Shown in pieces: positions 24,974 to 33,376 of a stretch of 64,000 bases of DNA (its first letter is position 1; each line of letters begins with the position of its first letter). The notes beneath the pieces were generated by a model. That model did not search any database, was not told the DNA's origin, and was given only the letters and a program-made list of their open reading frames with translations. The translations under genes and the position numbers were made by a program. The DNA is taken from contig JBHOQS010000023.1 of assembly GCA_042408875.1 (NCBI GenBank), positions 248,001-312,000 on the forward strand, given 5' to 3'. Origin of the DNA: JBHOQS01 sp042408875 (GTDB lineage: Bacteria; Chloroflexota; UBA11872; JBHOQS01).

Positions 24974-26338
24974 TCACGGCCGCGGCTGGTCGAGGATAGC
25001 CTGCACCTCGCGGTGCAGGTTCTCCAGGAAGCCAGTGTCCGGCTGCACCTCGCCCTGGGCAATCCTGTTGAGGTATGGATCACGTACGCGGTAAACCTCC
25101 AGAGCGCGGAAGTTCCACGGCACGCTGAAATGCCCCTTCATCACCTGGATGCTCTTGAGCTGGGCTTCCTGAGCATCCTTGGGGTAGGCCGAGTGGTTCA
25201 GAATGCGCGGGTCGGCATAGACGTCGGGGCGGCCGCCCAGTGTCGTGGAGCCTTTGGTCTGCAACCCGAGCTGTACGCCGGTCTCCTTGTCGCACAGCCA
25301 TTTCACCAGCTCATACGCGGCGTCCCGCCGCTTGCTATTTCTCGTCACAGCCTGCGCGTCCCCGGCGAACATGCCGCCGCGGTTGCCGGTCGGTCCCTTG
25401 GGCATGATGGTCATGCTCCAGTTAAAGCGCACGTTGTTCGGCAGAAGCACGCTGGACTTATAGTTGGCGTAGCAGCGGCCCAGCATGGCGCACTGGCTCT
25501 GCGGGAAGAGCGCCCCGGCAGCGTTCAGGTTCAGCGGAGCTAGCGTGCGCCATTTGTGCCACATGTCGTAGTACCACTGCAGCCCGGTCTGGATCTGCGG
25601 CGTGTTGAGAAGCGAGCGTTTCCCGTCCTGGGTCAGCCACTCGGCATCCCAGTTGCGCATGTGGCCGGTCCAGTTCTCCCCACCCCAGGTTTGCAGGCCG
25701 TAGCCCCACTGTACCGTCTCCCCGCCCTCGCGCTTGGTGAGCTTATTGGCTGCCTCCATCAGGTCGTTCAACGTCCAGTCCTCTGTAGGGTACTTCAGCC
25801 CGGCGGCATCGAAGAGGTCTTTGTTATAGTAGAGCCCGCAGGTGAGTACCTGCCCTTTGAAAGGCAGGCCGTGGAGTTTCCCCTCGATGCGCATGGCGTC
25901 GATCAGCGCAGGGAACCAGCCGTTCAGGTCCAGCTTATCCCTGGCAATGAGGTCTTCGATCGAGACATAGACGCCGTTGGCAGAGAAAGCGTGGTAGCTC
26001 TGGTCACCCAGGTAGGCGTGGGCGGTGTCGGGCAGGGTATCCGCCGCCGCCATGGTGAACTGCGCCTGAATGATATCGCCGGTAATGACCTCGCGCTCGA
26101 CCTTGATCCAGGGGAACTTCTCCATAAACTGCGGCACGCGGATATCCAGCGCCTGCTCCTCAGTGCCAGCGCGCTCGAGCATGCGGATCGTTGCTGGCGC
26201 TTGTGCTACCTGTGACGGCTGTCCGCCGGTCTGCTCGCGCCGCTGGCAGGCGACCATCGGTGCGGCAAGCACCGCCGGCAGCCCACCGAGCAGCATACGC
26301 CGCGAGACTGCCTTCGTGGGAAACACTTTCGCCACCAT
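24974..26338 (-). CDS. Sugar-binding lipoprotein of an ABC transporter (family 1)
   Basis: This 454-residue extracellular binding protein has an export signal with basic N-terminus (KAVSRRMLLGG), hydrophobic stretch and lipobox ending PMVAC near residue 31. The body has family-1 features: MEKFPWIKVEREVITGD, DAAGLKYPTEDWTLNDLMEAANKL, and WLCDKETGVQLGLQTKGST. It should bind an oligosaccharide or sugar acid at the cell surface. No permease or ATPase gene is nearby, so partners must be encoded elsewhere. The dehydratase gene downstream suggests the same substrate pathway. Confidence 0.88.
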   Translation of the reverse strand: MVAKVFPTKAVSRRMLLGGLPAVLAAPMVACQRREQTGGQPSQVAQAPATIRMLERAGTEEQALDIRVPQFMEKFPWIKVEREVITGDIIQAQFTMAAADTLPDTAHAYLGDQSYHAFSANGVYVSIEDLIARDKLDLNGWFPALIDAMRIEGKLHGLPFKGQVLTCGLYYNKDLFDAAGLKYPTEDWTLNDLMEAANKLTKREGGETVQWGYGLQTWGGENWTGHMRNWDAEWLTQDGKRSLLNTPQIQTGLQWYYDMWHKWRTLAPLNLNAAGALFPQSQCAMLGRCYANYKSSVLLPNNVRFNWSMTIMPKGPTGNRGGMFAGDAQAVTRNSKRRDAAYELVKWLCDKETGVQLGLQTKGSTTLGGRPDVYADPRILNHSAYPKDAQEAQLKSIQVMKGHFSVPWNFRALEVYRVRDPYLNRIAQGEVQPDTGFLENLHREVQAILDQPRP

Positions 26339-26701
26339 TGTATGTCACCTCCATAGTGTCTTGCATGTCTAGCCATGGGCAGGGCGCCTGCGCAGCCGGC
26401 TGCTATGGGACGCCAACGCGGGGTGCACAGATGCCAGGAACCCTGCAGGGCTCTCCAGGGGAGAAGAACGCTCCTTGGGCATATGCCGGTCAACCCCTCT
26501 CTTGGGCGTGCTCCCCCCGGCGCAGTGTACCAGTTCCTAGGGGAGGGCTGTCAACATGCCGGCCGCGGGTGGTAGTGTGGCACGTGGCATAATGAGCATG
26601 CTGTACCAGAGACCGGCAGCCGGCCATACTTGCCGCCATGACCGGTCTTCAGCCGCAGCGAGCACAGTGTGTTAAACCTTCACCAAAAGACGGGTGCTAG
26701 G
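26339..26701. other. Divergent intergenic region
   Basis: No gene is supported in these 363 bases. The region holds the candidate minus-strand promoter listed at 26524-26554 and, on the plus strand, CATAAT near 26590 as a possible -10 for the dehydrogenase. Nothing else is recognised. Confidence 0.5.
26524..26554 (-). promoter_or_regulatory. Candidate promoter of the sugar-binding protein gene
   Basis: On the minus strand a perfect TTGACA (26549-26554) is followed after 19 bases by TACACT (26524-26529). The leader to the start at 26338 would be about 180 bases. The spacing is a little long. Confidence 0.45.
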
Positions 26702-27442
26702 ATGGACTTTCAGGGACAGGTCGCCTTCGTCACCGGCGCGGGCTCTGGCATGGGCCGCGCCATCGCTATCCAGTTCGCTCGCGAGGGAGCCCGCGTCGTC
26801 TGTGCCGACATCAATCTCCCTGCCGCCAAACAGACCGTGGCGCAGCTTCCTGCGGGTGCGGGCCTCGCCATTCACCTCGACGTGACGTCAGAGGAAAGTG
26901 TGCAGGCTGCGGTTACGCACGCTGTGGAGACCTTCGGGCGGCTGGATATCCTGGTGAACAGCGCTGGCATCGGACCGGTGCGCTCGTGGGATGAGCTCAC
27001 GTTAGAGGACTGGAACCGTACGCTGGCGGTGAACCTGACCGGGGTGTTCCTGTGCTGCAAAGCGGTCACTCCGATCATGCGGCGCCAGCGTTACGGTCGC
27101 ATCGTGAATATCTCGTCGATCGCCGGCAAGCAATACAGTGCCATCATCGGGGCGCACTACGGCGCCTCGAAAGCCGGCGTGATCGGGCTTACGCGCTATC
27201 TGGCGCGAGTGCTGGCCCCCGATGGCATTCTGGTGAACTGCGTGGCTCCCGGCACAACCGAGACGCCCTTCTCAGAGAGCTACATCGGGGCGGCGCGGGA
27301 GATCCAGCTCAAGAACATCCCGCTCGGCCGCTTCGCCCGCCCGGAGGAGATCGCCGACGCAGTGCTCTTCCTCTGCTCGCCTCGGGCAGCCTACATCACT
27401 GGGGAGACCTTAAATGTGAACGGCGGGCTTCTGATGGATTAG
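26702..27442 (+). CDS. Short-chain dehydrogenase/reductase
   Basis: This 246-residue SDR has VTGAGSGMGRAIA near residue 10, ADINLP (acidic end of the second strand, suggesting NAD), NSAGIG near 85, catalytic INISSIAG, and YGASKAG (Tyr-x3-Lys) near 155. The C-terminal GETLNVNGGLLMD is typical of the FabG-like group. It may reduce 3-ketoacyl groups or, more likely given the surroundings, oxidise a sugar or its derivative. I took the ATG at 26702 since the family starts at MDFQGQ. The stop codon lies inside a 15-bp tandem repeat shared with the convergent lysC. Confidence 0.88.
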   Translation: MDFQGQVAFVTGAGSGMGRAIAIQFAREGARVVCADINLPAAKQTVAQLPAGAGLAIHLDVTSEESVQAAVTHAVETFGRLDILVNSAGIGPVRSWDELTLEDWNRTLAVNLTGVFLCCKAVTPIMRRQRYGRIVNISSIAGKQYSAIIGAHYGASKAGVIGLTRYLARVLAPDGILVNCVAPGTTETPFSESYIGAAREIQLKNIPLGRFARPEEIADAVLFLCSPRAAYITGETLNVNGGLLMD

Positions 27443-27464
27443 GAACTACTGGATTAGGAACTAC
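27435..27464. repeat. 15-bp tandem repeat spanning the stops of two convergent genes
   Basis: The unit tggattaggaactac occurs twice, exactly, at 27435-27449 and 27450-27464. The first copy contains the dehydrogenase stop TAG (27440-27442). The second contains the lysC stop (cta, 27461-27463). Each copy thus carries both stop signals. Confidence 0.93.
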
Positions 27465-28711
27465 GCCGTCGTCCGCGGCGCCAGGTCAGGCACGTTTTCG
27501 TCTTCGAGGGCGAAAGCCGCATGCAAGGCGCGCACTGCCCGCTCGACCTCTTCTTCTTTGATAAGACAGGTGATACGGATCTCGCTGGTAGTGATAGAGA
27601 CAATATTGATGTTCTGCTCGGCCAGCGTCTTGAACATTCGCCCGGCGTAGCCGGGAGCGGTCTGGATGCCTGCGCCGACGATGCTCACCTTGGCCAGATC
27701 CGCGTCGTGCGTGACCTCAGCTGCCCCGAGCTCGCGAGCGATGGGCTCGACGGTGCGCAGCGCCTTGCGCAGGTCATTGCGCGACACAGTGAACGAGAGA
27801 TCGGTGACGCCGTGATGCGACACGTTTTGCACGATCACGTCAACATTGATCGCGGCATCGCCCAGCGGCTGAAAGATTGCCGCAGCGATGCCCGGGCGGT
27901 CTGGCACGCCCACAATCGTGATGCGTGCCACATCAGTGTCGTGGGCGATGCCGCGTACTTTCTTGCGGTTCTCCATAGCGTCCTCGTCCTGGATGACCGT
28001 GCCGGGGTTGTCGTTAAAGCTGGAGCGCACAACCAATGGCATATGATAGACGCCCGCTAGCTCGACAGCCCGCGGGTGCATCACGCGAGCTCCCAGCTTT
28101 GCCAGCTCGAGCATCTCTTCGTGCGAGATGCTATTCAGCTTGCGCGCCTTTGGCACGATGCGCGGGTCAGCGGTGAACACACCGTCAACGTCGGTATAGA
28201 TCTCGCACCGATCGGCTTTGATACCGATCGCCACAGCAACGGCCGTCGTATCGGACCCGCCGCGACCCAGCGTAGTAATGTCGAGGTCTTCGGTAATCCC
28301 TTGAAAGCCGGCGACGATGACGATCCGGTCACGCTCGAGTTCGCGCAGAATACGCTCTGGCTCAACGCGAGTGATCAGCGCCTTGTTGAAGGTGGCGTTC
28401 GTGCGAATGCCGGCCTGAAAACCGGTGAGGGCAATGGCATCGCGGCCGAGCTGGCGCAAGGCCATGGCCATGAGCGTGCACGAGACGATCTCACCTGTGG
28501 ACAGGAGCAGGTCGAGCTCACGCTCAGAGGGTTCGTCGGTGATCTGCCGGGCGAGGGCGATCAGTTCGTCGGTTGTATCACCCATCGCTGAGACCACCGC
28601 GACCACGCGGTACCCCTGATCAACGGTTGCAGCAATGCGGCGGGCAACGGCCTTGATCCGCTCGGCGCTCCCAACCGAGGTCCCGCCGTACTTCTGGACG
28701 ATCAATGCCAC
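27461..28711 (-). CDS. lysC: Aspartate kinase
   Basis: It phosphorylates aspartate, the first step towards lysine, threonine and methionine. The 416-residue protein starts VALIVQKYGGTSVG (the kinase KxGGTS motif), with FQGITEDLDITTLGRGGSDTTAVA near residue 150 and DVDGVFTADPR near 180. Two ACT domains follow from about residue 260 and would bind lysine and/or threonine for feedback control. The start is a GTG; reading further upstream would run through the tRNA genes. GGAGAG lies about ten bases before it. The spacing and tRNA terminators suggest its own promoter, which I could not locate with confidence. Confidence 0.95.
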   Translation of the reverse strand: MALIVQKYGGTSVGSAERIKAVARRIAATVDQGYRVVAVVSAMGDTTDELIALARQITDEPSERELDLLLSTGEIVSCTLMAMALRQLGRDAIALTGFQAGIRTNATFNKALITRVEPERILRELERDRIVIVAGFQGITEDLDITTLGRGGSDTTAVAVAIGIKADRCEIYTDVDGVFTADPRIVPKARKLNSISHEEMLELAKLGARVMHPRAVELAGVYHMPLVVRSSFNDNPGTVIQDEDAMENRKKVRGIAHDTDVARITIVGVPDRPGIAAAIFQPLGDAAINVDVIVQNVSHHGVTDLSFTVSRNDLRKALRTVEPIARELGAAEVTHDADLAKVSIVGAGIQTAPGYAGRMFKTLAEQNINIVSITTSEIRITCLIKEEEVERAVRALHAAFALEDENVPDLAPRTTA

Positions 28712-28831
28712 GGACGCACCACTCTCCTGGTCTCGCGCACTCCTCCCGGTCTCGCACACTTTGTACAGAAACACGTGGTGTTCACTAGCATGTGCCAGCC
28801 GTGACGAGGGACTTCGTGTGCCGGCTGCGGA

Positions 28832-28866
28832 TACAAGAAAACCTCCTGCATACATCCAGGAGGTTT
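28832..28866 (-). terminator. Rho-independent terminator after tRNA-Cys
   Basis: On the minus strand a perfect 10-bp stem AAACCTCCTG / CAGGAGGTTT with an 8-base loop is followed by TTTTCTTG. It lies 40 bases after the tRNA-Cys gene and before lysC. Confidence 0.8.
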
Positions 28867-28905
28867 CGACTACGAGCTCATCGACCGGGTGCAGTTGCGT
28901 TGTAG

Positions 28906-28976
28906 AGGCGACGGGCGGATTCGAACCGCCGGTTGGGGTTTTGCAGACCCCTGCCTTGCCACTTGGCCACGTCGCC
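28906..28976 (-). tRNA. tRNA-Cys (anticodon GCA)
   Basis: The minus strand folds into a standard cloverleaf of 71 bases: acceptor stem GGCGACG / CGTCGCC, anticodon loop CTGCAAA between GGGGT and ACCCC, and a T-loop GGTTCGAATCC. The discriminator base is U, the known Cys identity base. CCA is not encoded and must be added after transcription. Confidence 0.95.
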
Positions 28977-28985
28977 ACATCCTGC

Positions 28986-29018
28986 CGATAAGAAAGGCCG
29001 CCTTCCTAAGAGCGGCCT
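28986..29018 (-). terminator. Terminator-like hairpin between the two tRNA genes
   Basis: On the minus strand AGGCCGC / GCGGCCT with a 10-base loop is followed by TTTCTTATC. It lies between tRNA-Gly and tRNA-Cys, so it could lower expression of the second tRNA or help processing. Confidence 0.6.
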
Positions 29019-29025
29019 CGGCGGG

Positions 29026-29097
29026 AGCGGAAGACGAGATTCGAACTCGCGACCTTCTCCTTGGCAAGGAGACGCGCTACCACTGCGCCACTTCCGC
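29026..29097 (-). tRNA. tRNA-Gly (anticodon GCC)
   Basis: A 72-base cloverleaf is readable on the minus strand: acceptor stem GCGGAAG / CTTCCGC, anticodon loop TTGCCAA between TCTCC and GGAGA, and T-arm GAGTTCGAATCTC. The discriminator base is U, as usual for bacterial tRNA-Gly. CCA is not encoded. Confidence 0.95.
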
Positions 29098-29136
29098 ACG
29101 GGCTACGCTGCACGGAGACCTCCGCCAGCACACCGA

Positions 29137-29166
29137 ATTCTAGCACCGGCGCCACTAACGTGTCAA
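29137..29166 (-). promoter_or_regulatory. Promoter of the tRNA genes
   Basis: On the minus strand a perfect TTGACA (29161-29166) is followed after 18 bases by TAGAAT (29137-29142), preceded by GTGC. This is the best promoter match in the window. It lies about 40 bases before tRNA-Gly. Confidence 0.8.
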
Positions 29167-29185
29167 GCAAGCGCGCCGGGCGTGC

Positions 29186-30463
29186 TCATGCGCACAGCGC
29201 CAGGTAGACCTTACGGATCGCCGTGATGACGTCCTCGACGTCCCGATCGGTATAGTGCGGGTTCACACCCACGACCACCGTGCGCGCCAGCAGGTCCTCG
29301 CTGCGCGGGCACATACCCATGGCATACTCAATGCGAGGCCCGCGCGCCAGATACAGCGGATCGGTGAATGGCCGGCCAGTAGATGAGATCGTGCGCTGGT
29401 GCAGGATAGCGGGGTTGGCGTACACCGGCCGGCCGCGATATACCTTGCGTGCCGGCACACCTTCAGCACTGATTGCCTGCGCCACGCGCGTGGCCAGGTC
29501 GCCGTCTGGCAGAATGAAGCCGACAGCCCCCGGCACCTCGCCCTCGGGATCAGGCACCGAGCGGAGCACGATGCCGGGTAGATCGCGGATGCCCGCGACG
29601 AGAGCATCGCGCACGCGGCGGCAGCCGGCTACGATCTCAGGGAGCCGGCGGAGCTGCACCCCTAGGATTGCCCCGGCAATCTCACCCATCCGCAGGTTCT
29701 CGCCTAGGACCGGCTCACCCGGGCGCTCGCGCTCGCCGCCGGAGCCGAGGGTGAACTGCCCGCCCTGGTCCTGGTACATCGCGGCCCGGCGGTATAACGT
29801 CTCATCGTCCGTTGTGAGGGCGCCGCCCTCTCCGGCAGTGATGTTCTTCTCGAGCTGGAAACTGAACGCGCCAGCATCGCCCCAGCGGCCCACCGAGCGG
29901 CCATGGTAGCTCGCACCGCACGCCTGTGCGCAGTCCTCCAGCACCTTCAGCCCGTGCTGCCGGGCCACCGCGCAGATGCGGTCCATGGCGCAGGCCGCGC
30001 CCATCAGGTGCACCGGCATGATCGCCTTGGTGCGCGGCCCGATGCGCGCTGGCAAGTCCTGGGGATCCAGCGTGAAACTGGCATCGATTTCGGCGAATAC
30101 CGGCACTGCGCCCTGGGCTACCACGGCATTCACACTAGCGATGAACGTGACCGCCGGCACGATCACCTCATCGCCTGGGCCGATGTCCAGCGCAGCCAGC
30201 CCGGTGCGCAGGGCCGCTGTGCCCGACGACACCGCCACGCAATAGCGTGCTCCCGTGGAGGCCGCGAAGGCCTGCTCGAACCGCTCCACCTTGCGCAGCA
30301 GGTTGGGCCCGTAGTAGCGGAACAGGGAGCGGGCCTCGAGCACCTCGAGCACCGCTCGCTTCTCCTCCTCGCCGATCAGCGCGGCGCCGCGATAGTGCGG
30401 CAGGGGCGCGGTGCGCACGGGCGGCCCACCGTCGATGGCTAGCTTCTGCGTTGCGTATACCAT
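29186..30463 (-). CDS. DegT/DnrJ/EryC1/StrS-family aminotransferase
   Basis: This 425-residue PLP enzyme probably aminates a keto-sugar nucleotide for cell-surface glycan. The PLP lysine is in FQLEKNITAGEGGAL near residue 196, where the family has S-x-x-x-x-K. The segments VSSGTAALRTGLAALDIGPGDEVIVPAVTF near 75-105 (cofactor phosphate and ring binding) and EDCAQACGA near 178 fit the family. AGGAG precedes the ATG at 30463. It is divergent from the flippase and glycosyltransferase genes, consistent with a small polysaccharide group. GDP-perosamine-type or scyllo-inosamine synthesis are alternatives that cannot be separated here. Confidence 0.88.
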   Translation of the reverse strand: MVYATQKLAIDGGPPVRTAPLPHYRGAALIGEEEKRAVLEVLEARSLFRYYGPNLLRKVERFEQAFAASTGARYCVAVSSGTAALRTGLAALDIGPGDEVIVPAVTFIASVNAVVAQGAVPVFAEIDASFTLDPQDLPARIGPRTKAIMPVHLMGAACAMDRICAVARQHGLKVLEDCAQACGASYHGRSVGRWGDAGAFSFQLEKNITAGEGGALTTDDETLYRRAAMYQDQGGQFTLGSGGERERPGEPVLGENLRMGEIAGAILGVQLRRLPEIVAGCRRVRDALVAGIRDLPGIVLRSVPDPEGEVPGAVGFILPDGDLATRVAQAISAEGVPARKVYRGRPVYANPAILHQRTISSTGRPFTDPLYLARGPRIEYAMGMCPRSEDLLARTVVVGVNPHYTDRDVEDVITAIRKVYLALCA

Positions 30464-30599
30464 ACGAAGTGCTCCTTCTGCGCGGCAGATACATCCGGCA
30501 GGTGCGCTGGCTGGCATTTCACTACATCTTTACGCCCCCTGCGACCGCCGTCAAGCAGCGCGAGGGCGGTGAGGGCCTCGGGGGAGTCGCCCTTCATGT

Positions 30600-30667
30600 G
30601 TATGCCCTTGGCGTGCACGTCGCGCCCATGCCCTTGGGTGCATCGTCCATGCCCTTGGGTGCATATG
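30600..30667. repeat. 21-bp tandem repeat with near-palindromic core
   Basis: Two adjacent copies at 30626-30646 and 30647-30667 share the core atgcccttgggtgcat; a weaker copy starts at 30601. The core is nearly self-complementary (ATGC...GCAT, with CC/GG inside). It lies between the divergent aminotransferase and flippase genes, where two operators could be placed. Confidence 0.85.
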
Positions 30668-30751
30668 GTAGTATGCAGGAGCGCGGCAAGTTATGAAAGC
30701 GTGCCTGCGCGACTCGCGAATGCCAACAGGCCACGGCGCTTGTGTCCTGTG

Positions 30752-32122
30752 ATGCTTGATCTCTCGTTTTCTCAGCGCGCGCGGGCAGTTGCCTGGGACC
30801 TTCCTCGCCGGCTGCTCGCCCGCAAGTTCGCCCGCGACGTGCTGGTGCTGCAGGCCGGCACACTCGTGCGCCTTGCCCTGGTGATAGGCAGCACCGCGCT
30901 ACTCGCGCGGGTACTGGGGCCCGAGGGTCTGGGCCGCTACAACCTGGTGCTGGCCTTCTTCACCACTATCAACCTCTTCGGGAACTTCGGCGTCGGTCAG
31001 GCCGTCTTGACGCGCCTGGCTGCCGCGCGCGCCGCCGGCGACCGCGACGAGATGCTGGCGTTGATGGCCTACTACATAAAAATGTCCCTCCTGGTTGGCG
31101 CAGTCCTCACTGGAGGGGCCTGGCTGCTGGCGCCTGAGCTAGCCTGGCGGCTCGGCTACGACGCCGCGATAGGACACCTGGCGCGCCTGCTCTTTCTGGT
31201 CACGCCGTGCGGCATCCTGTACGGGCTGGCCACCACGGTGGCGCAGAGCGCCCGTGATATGAAGGGCCTGGCCCTGCTCGAGACCCTCTCGGTGCTCTTC
31301 AGCGCAGTGTGTATGGTCACAGGCGCTGCCCTGGCTGGACTGGGCGGAGTGATCGCCGGTTCGATGGCCGGCACTACGCTCTCGGCTCTAGCCGGGTGGC
31401 TGCACTATCGCCTGGCTGCCAGGCCGGCCGGCTATCCCCCGGAGCGCGCAGTAGCCCAGCTCGTGCCGCATGTGCCGCTACGGCGGTTCCTGCGGTTCTC
31501 TGCCCTGGTGACACTGGACAAGAACATGGCCACGATGTTCTCGCAGACGCCCACGCTCTTTCTCGGCCGGCTGGCCGGCGACGCTGAGACAGCCTTCTTC
31601 GGCATCGCCACCAACGTCTTCCGGCTGCCGGAGCTCATCCAGGCATCGATCGCCCGCAACCTGATGGTCAAGCTCTCCGAGCAGCAGGGCCGCGGCGATA
31701 TCGCCGCGCTGCGCCGCACGTTCTGGCTGGTGACCTTCGGCGCTGGAGCGATCTCCATGGCGACCACAGCCGCTTTCGTGCTCGTCGCGCCCTGGCTCGT
31801 CATGTGGCTGTACGGCCCCGAGTTCCGCGCGGCCCTGCCAGCCGTCTATATGTATGCCGGCCACATGGCAGTGCTGGGCTTCGCCACAGGCATCAGCTCG
31901 ATCTTCCAGATCCAGGATCGCGTGGGAGTGAACATCCTGATCAAGCTGGGGCTGTACCTGTTCGTCGTGCCGCTCGGCTGGTGGCTGGTGGCGACCTACC
32001 GCAGCGCTGGCGCAGCGGCGTACGTCTGGGCGGCCGATCTGAGCTATATCCCCTATGCCCTGGTGCTCCTGTCAGGCTGGTTCTGGCGGCCGCCACAGCC
32101 ACGGCGCGTCTTGCCCAGGTAA
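30752..32122 (+). CDS. Polysaccharide flippase (Wzx / MATE-like transporter)
   Basis: This 456-residue membrane protein has about 12-14 helices. It begins near residue 32 with VLQAGTLVRLALVIGSTALLARVLGPEGLGRYNL, the typical Wzx N-terminus (helix, small-residue loop, LGPEGLG), followed by NLFGNFGVGQAV. It should flip lipid-linked oligosaccharide repeats across the cytoplasmic membrane. I start at the ATG at 30752; a GTG directly before it is possible. The glycosyltransferase gene follows after four bases, so the two are co-translated. Confidence 0.86.
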   Translation: MLDLSFSQRARAVAWDLPRRLLARKFARDVLVLQAGTLVRLALVIGSTALLARVLGPEGLGRYNLVLAFFTTINLFGNFGVGQAVLTRLAAARAAGDRDEMLALMAYYIKMSLLVGAVLTGGAWLLAPELAWRLGYDAAIGHLARLLFLVTPCGILYGLATTVAQSARDMKGLALLETLSVLFSAVCMVTGAALAGLGGVIAGSMAGTTLSALAGWLHYRLAARPAGYPPERAVAQLVPHVPLRRFLRFSALVTLDKNMATMFSQTPTLFLGRLAGDAETAFFGIATNVFRLPELIQASIARNLMVKLSEQQGRGDIAALRRTFWLVTFGAGAISMATTAAFVLVAPWLVMWLYGPEFRAALPAVYMYAGHMAVLGFATGISSIFQIQDRVGVNILIKLGLYLFVVPLGWWLVATYRSAGAAAYVWAADLSYIPYALVLLSGWFWRPPQPRRVLPR

Positions 32123-32126
32123 CGCG

Positions 32127-33356
32127 ATGCGTGTGCTAGTCCTGAACGACACCTATCCGCCGCACAATCAAGGCGGCGCCGGTGTGGTGGCATACCGGCT
32201 CTCCCGGGAGTTGGCACGCCGCGGCCACCAGGTGCGCGTGCTCACGACCGTGGCGGAGCCCCGCCACGCCGGCGCGTCCATTGAGGATGGCGTGGAGGTA
32301 CATCGGATCGCGGCTTGGTTCCCTGACCGATACGCGGTGTATCTGGGGCTGTGGTATCCCCCGGCCGCAGCGGCGGTGCGCCGTGAGGCGCAGCAGTTCC
32401 GGCCGGACATCGTCCACGTGCACAACGTGCACAGCCGGCTGTCGTTCCACAGCCTGCGCACGGTGCGCGCGACTGGCGCGCCGGTCGTGCAGACGGTGCA
32501 CGACTATCTCTTTTTCTGCCCCAGCCGCTTCACCTGTTCGGGCGGGCGCGTGGATTACTGCGCCGTGCCGCGCACCTGTCCCAAGTGCCGGCGCCTCTAC
32601 TGGAAGAACCCCCTACGCACCCGCATCATCCGCTGGTATGTCCGCCACAATGTAGCGCGCCTGCTGGCCATCAGCCACGCCCAGCGCACGCTGCTGGAAT
32701 ACAACGGCTTCGGCAGTGCCATAGTCGTCTACAACGGGGTCGATCCGGCTGAGTTCACCATCTCCCCTGTGCAGGTGGCCGCCTTTCGCCGGGCGCACGA
32801 CCTGGACGGCCGGCCGGTGGTGCTGTTCGGCGGGCGGATCAGCATCGCCAAGGGCGGCGACCAGATGATCGAGATCATGCGGCTGGTGCGCGCTCGCCTG
32901 AACGCTGTGCTCCTGGCGATGGGAGACAACAAGCACTACCTGCCGCAGTGGCGCCGCGCCCTGGAGGCGGCAGGGCTTGCCGGCAGCACGCGCCTGCTGG
33001 GCTGGGTAGGCGGCGAGACACTGCTGGCCGCGTATGCCTCCTGTGACGTCTGCGTCACGCCCTCGATCTACCCTGATCCGTTCAACCTCATCAATATCGA
33101 GGCGATGGCCTGCGGCAAGCCGGTGGTGGGCACGTGCTTCGGCGGCACACCCGAGATCGTCGTTGACGGGGAGACAGGCTACATCGCGAACCCGCTGGAC
33201 CCTGAGGGCTACGCTGAGCGGCTGGTGCGGCTGCTGGAAGACCCGGCGCTGCGTACCCGCATGGGGGAGGCTGGTCGCCGCCGGGTCGAGACATGTTTTT
33301 CACTGACACGCCAGGCCGATGCGGTGGAAGAAGTCTACCGTGCGGTGCTGGGCTAG
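32127..33356 (+). CDS. Glycosyltransferase, GT4 family
   Basis: This 409-residue protein has the two Rossmann-like domains of GT-B enzymes. The N-terminus MRVLVLNDTYPPHNQGGAGVVAYRL is typical, VHVHNVHSRLSF lies near residue 95, and the donor site has the EX7E-type region around YPDPFNLINIEAMACGKPVVGT near 320. A cluster of four Cys at about residues 130-155 (FCPSRFTCSGG... CPKC) is unusual and may bind zinc. It should transfer a sugar during surface polysaccharide assembly with the flippase just upstream. Confidence 0.9.
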   Translation: MRVLVLNDTYPPHNQGGAGVVAYRLSRELARRGHQVRVLTTVAEPRHAGASIEDGVEVHRIAAWFPDRYAVYLGLWYPPAAAAVRREAQQFRPDIVHVHNVHSRLSFHSLRTVRATGAPVVQTVHDYLFFCPSRFTCSGGRVDYCAVPRTCPKCRRLYWKNPLRTRIIRWYVRHNVARLLAISHAQRTLLEYNGFGSAIVVYNGVDPAEFTISPVQVAAFRRAHDLDGRPVVLFGGRISIAKGGDQMIEIMRLVRARLNAVLLAMGDNKHYLPQWRRALEAAGLAGSTRLLGWVGGETLLAAYASCDVCVTPSIYPDPFNLINIEAMACGKPVVGTCFGGTPEIVVDGETGYIANPLDPEGYAERLVRLLEDPALRTRMGEAGRRRVETCFSLTRQADAVEEVYRAVLG

Positions 33357-33376
33357 GCCGGCAGGCAACGAGCAGG

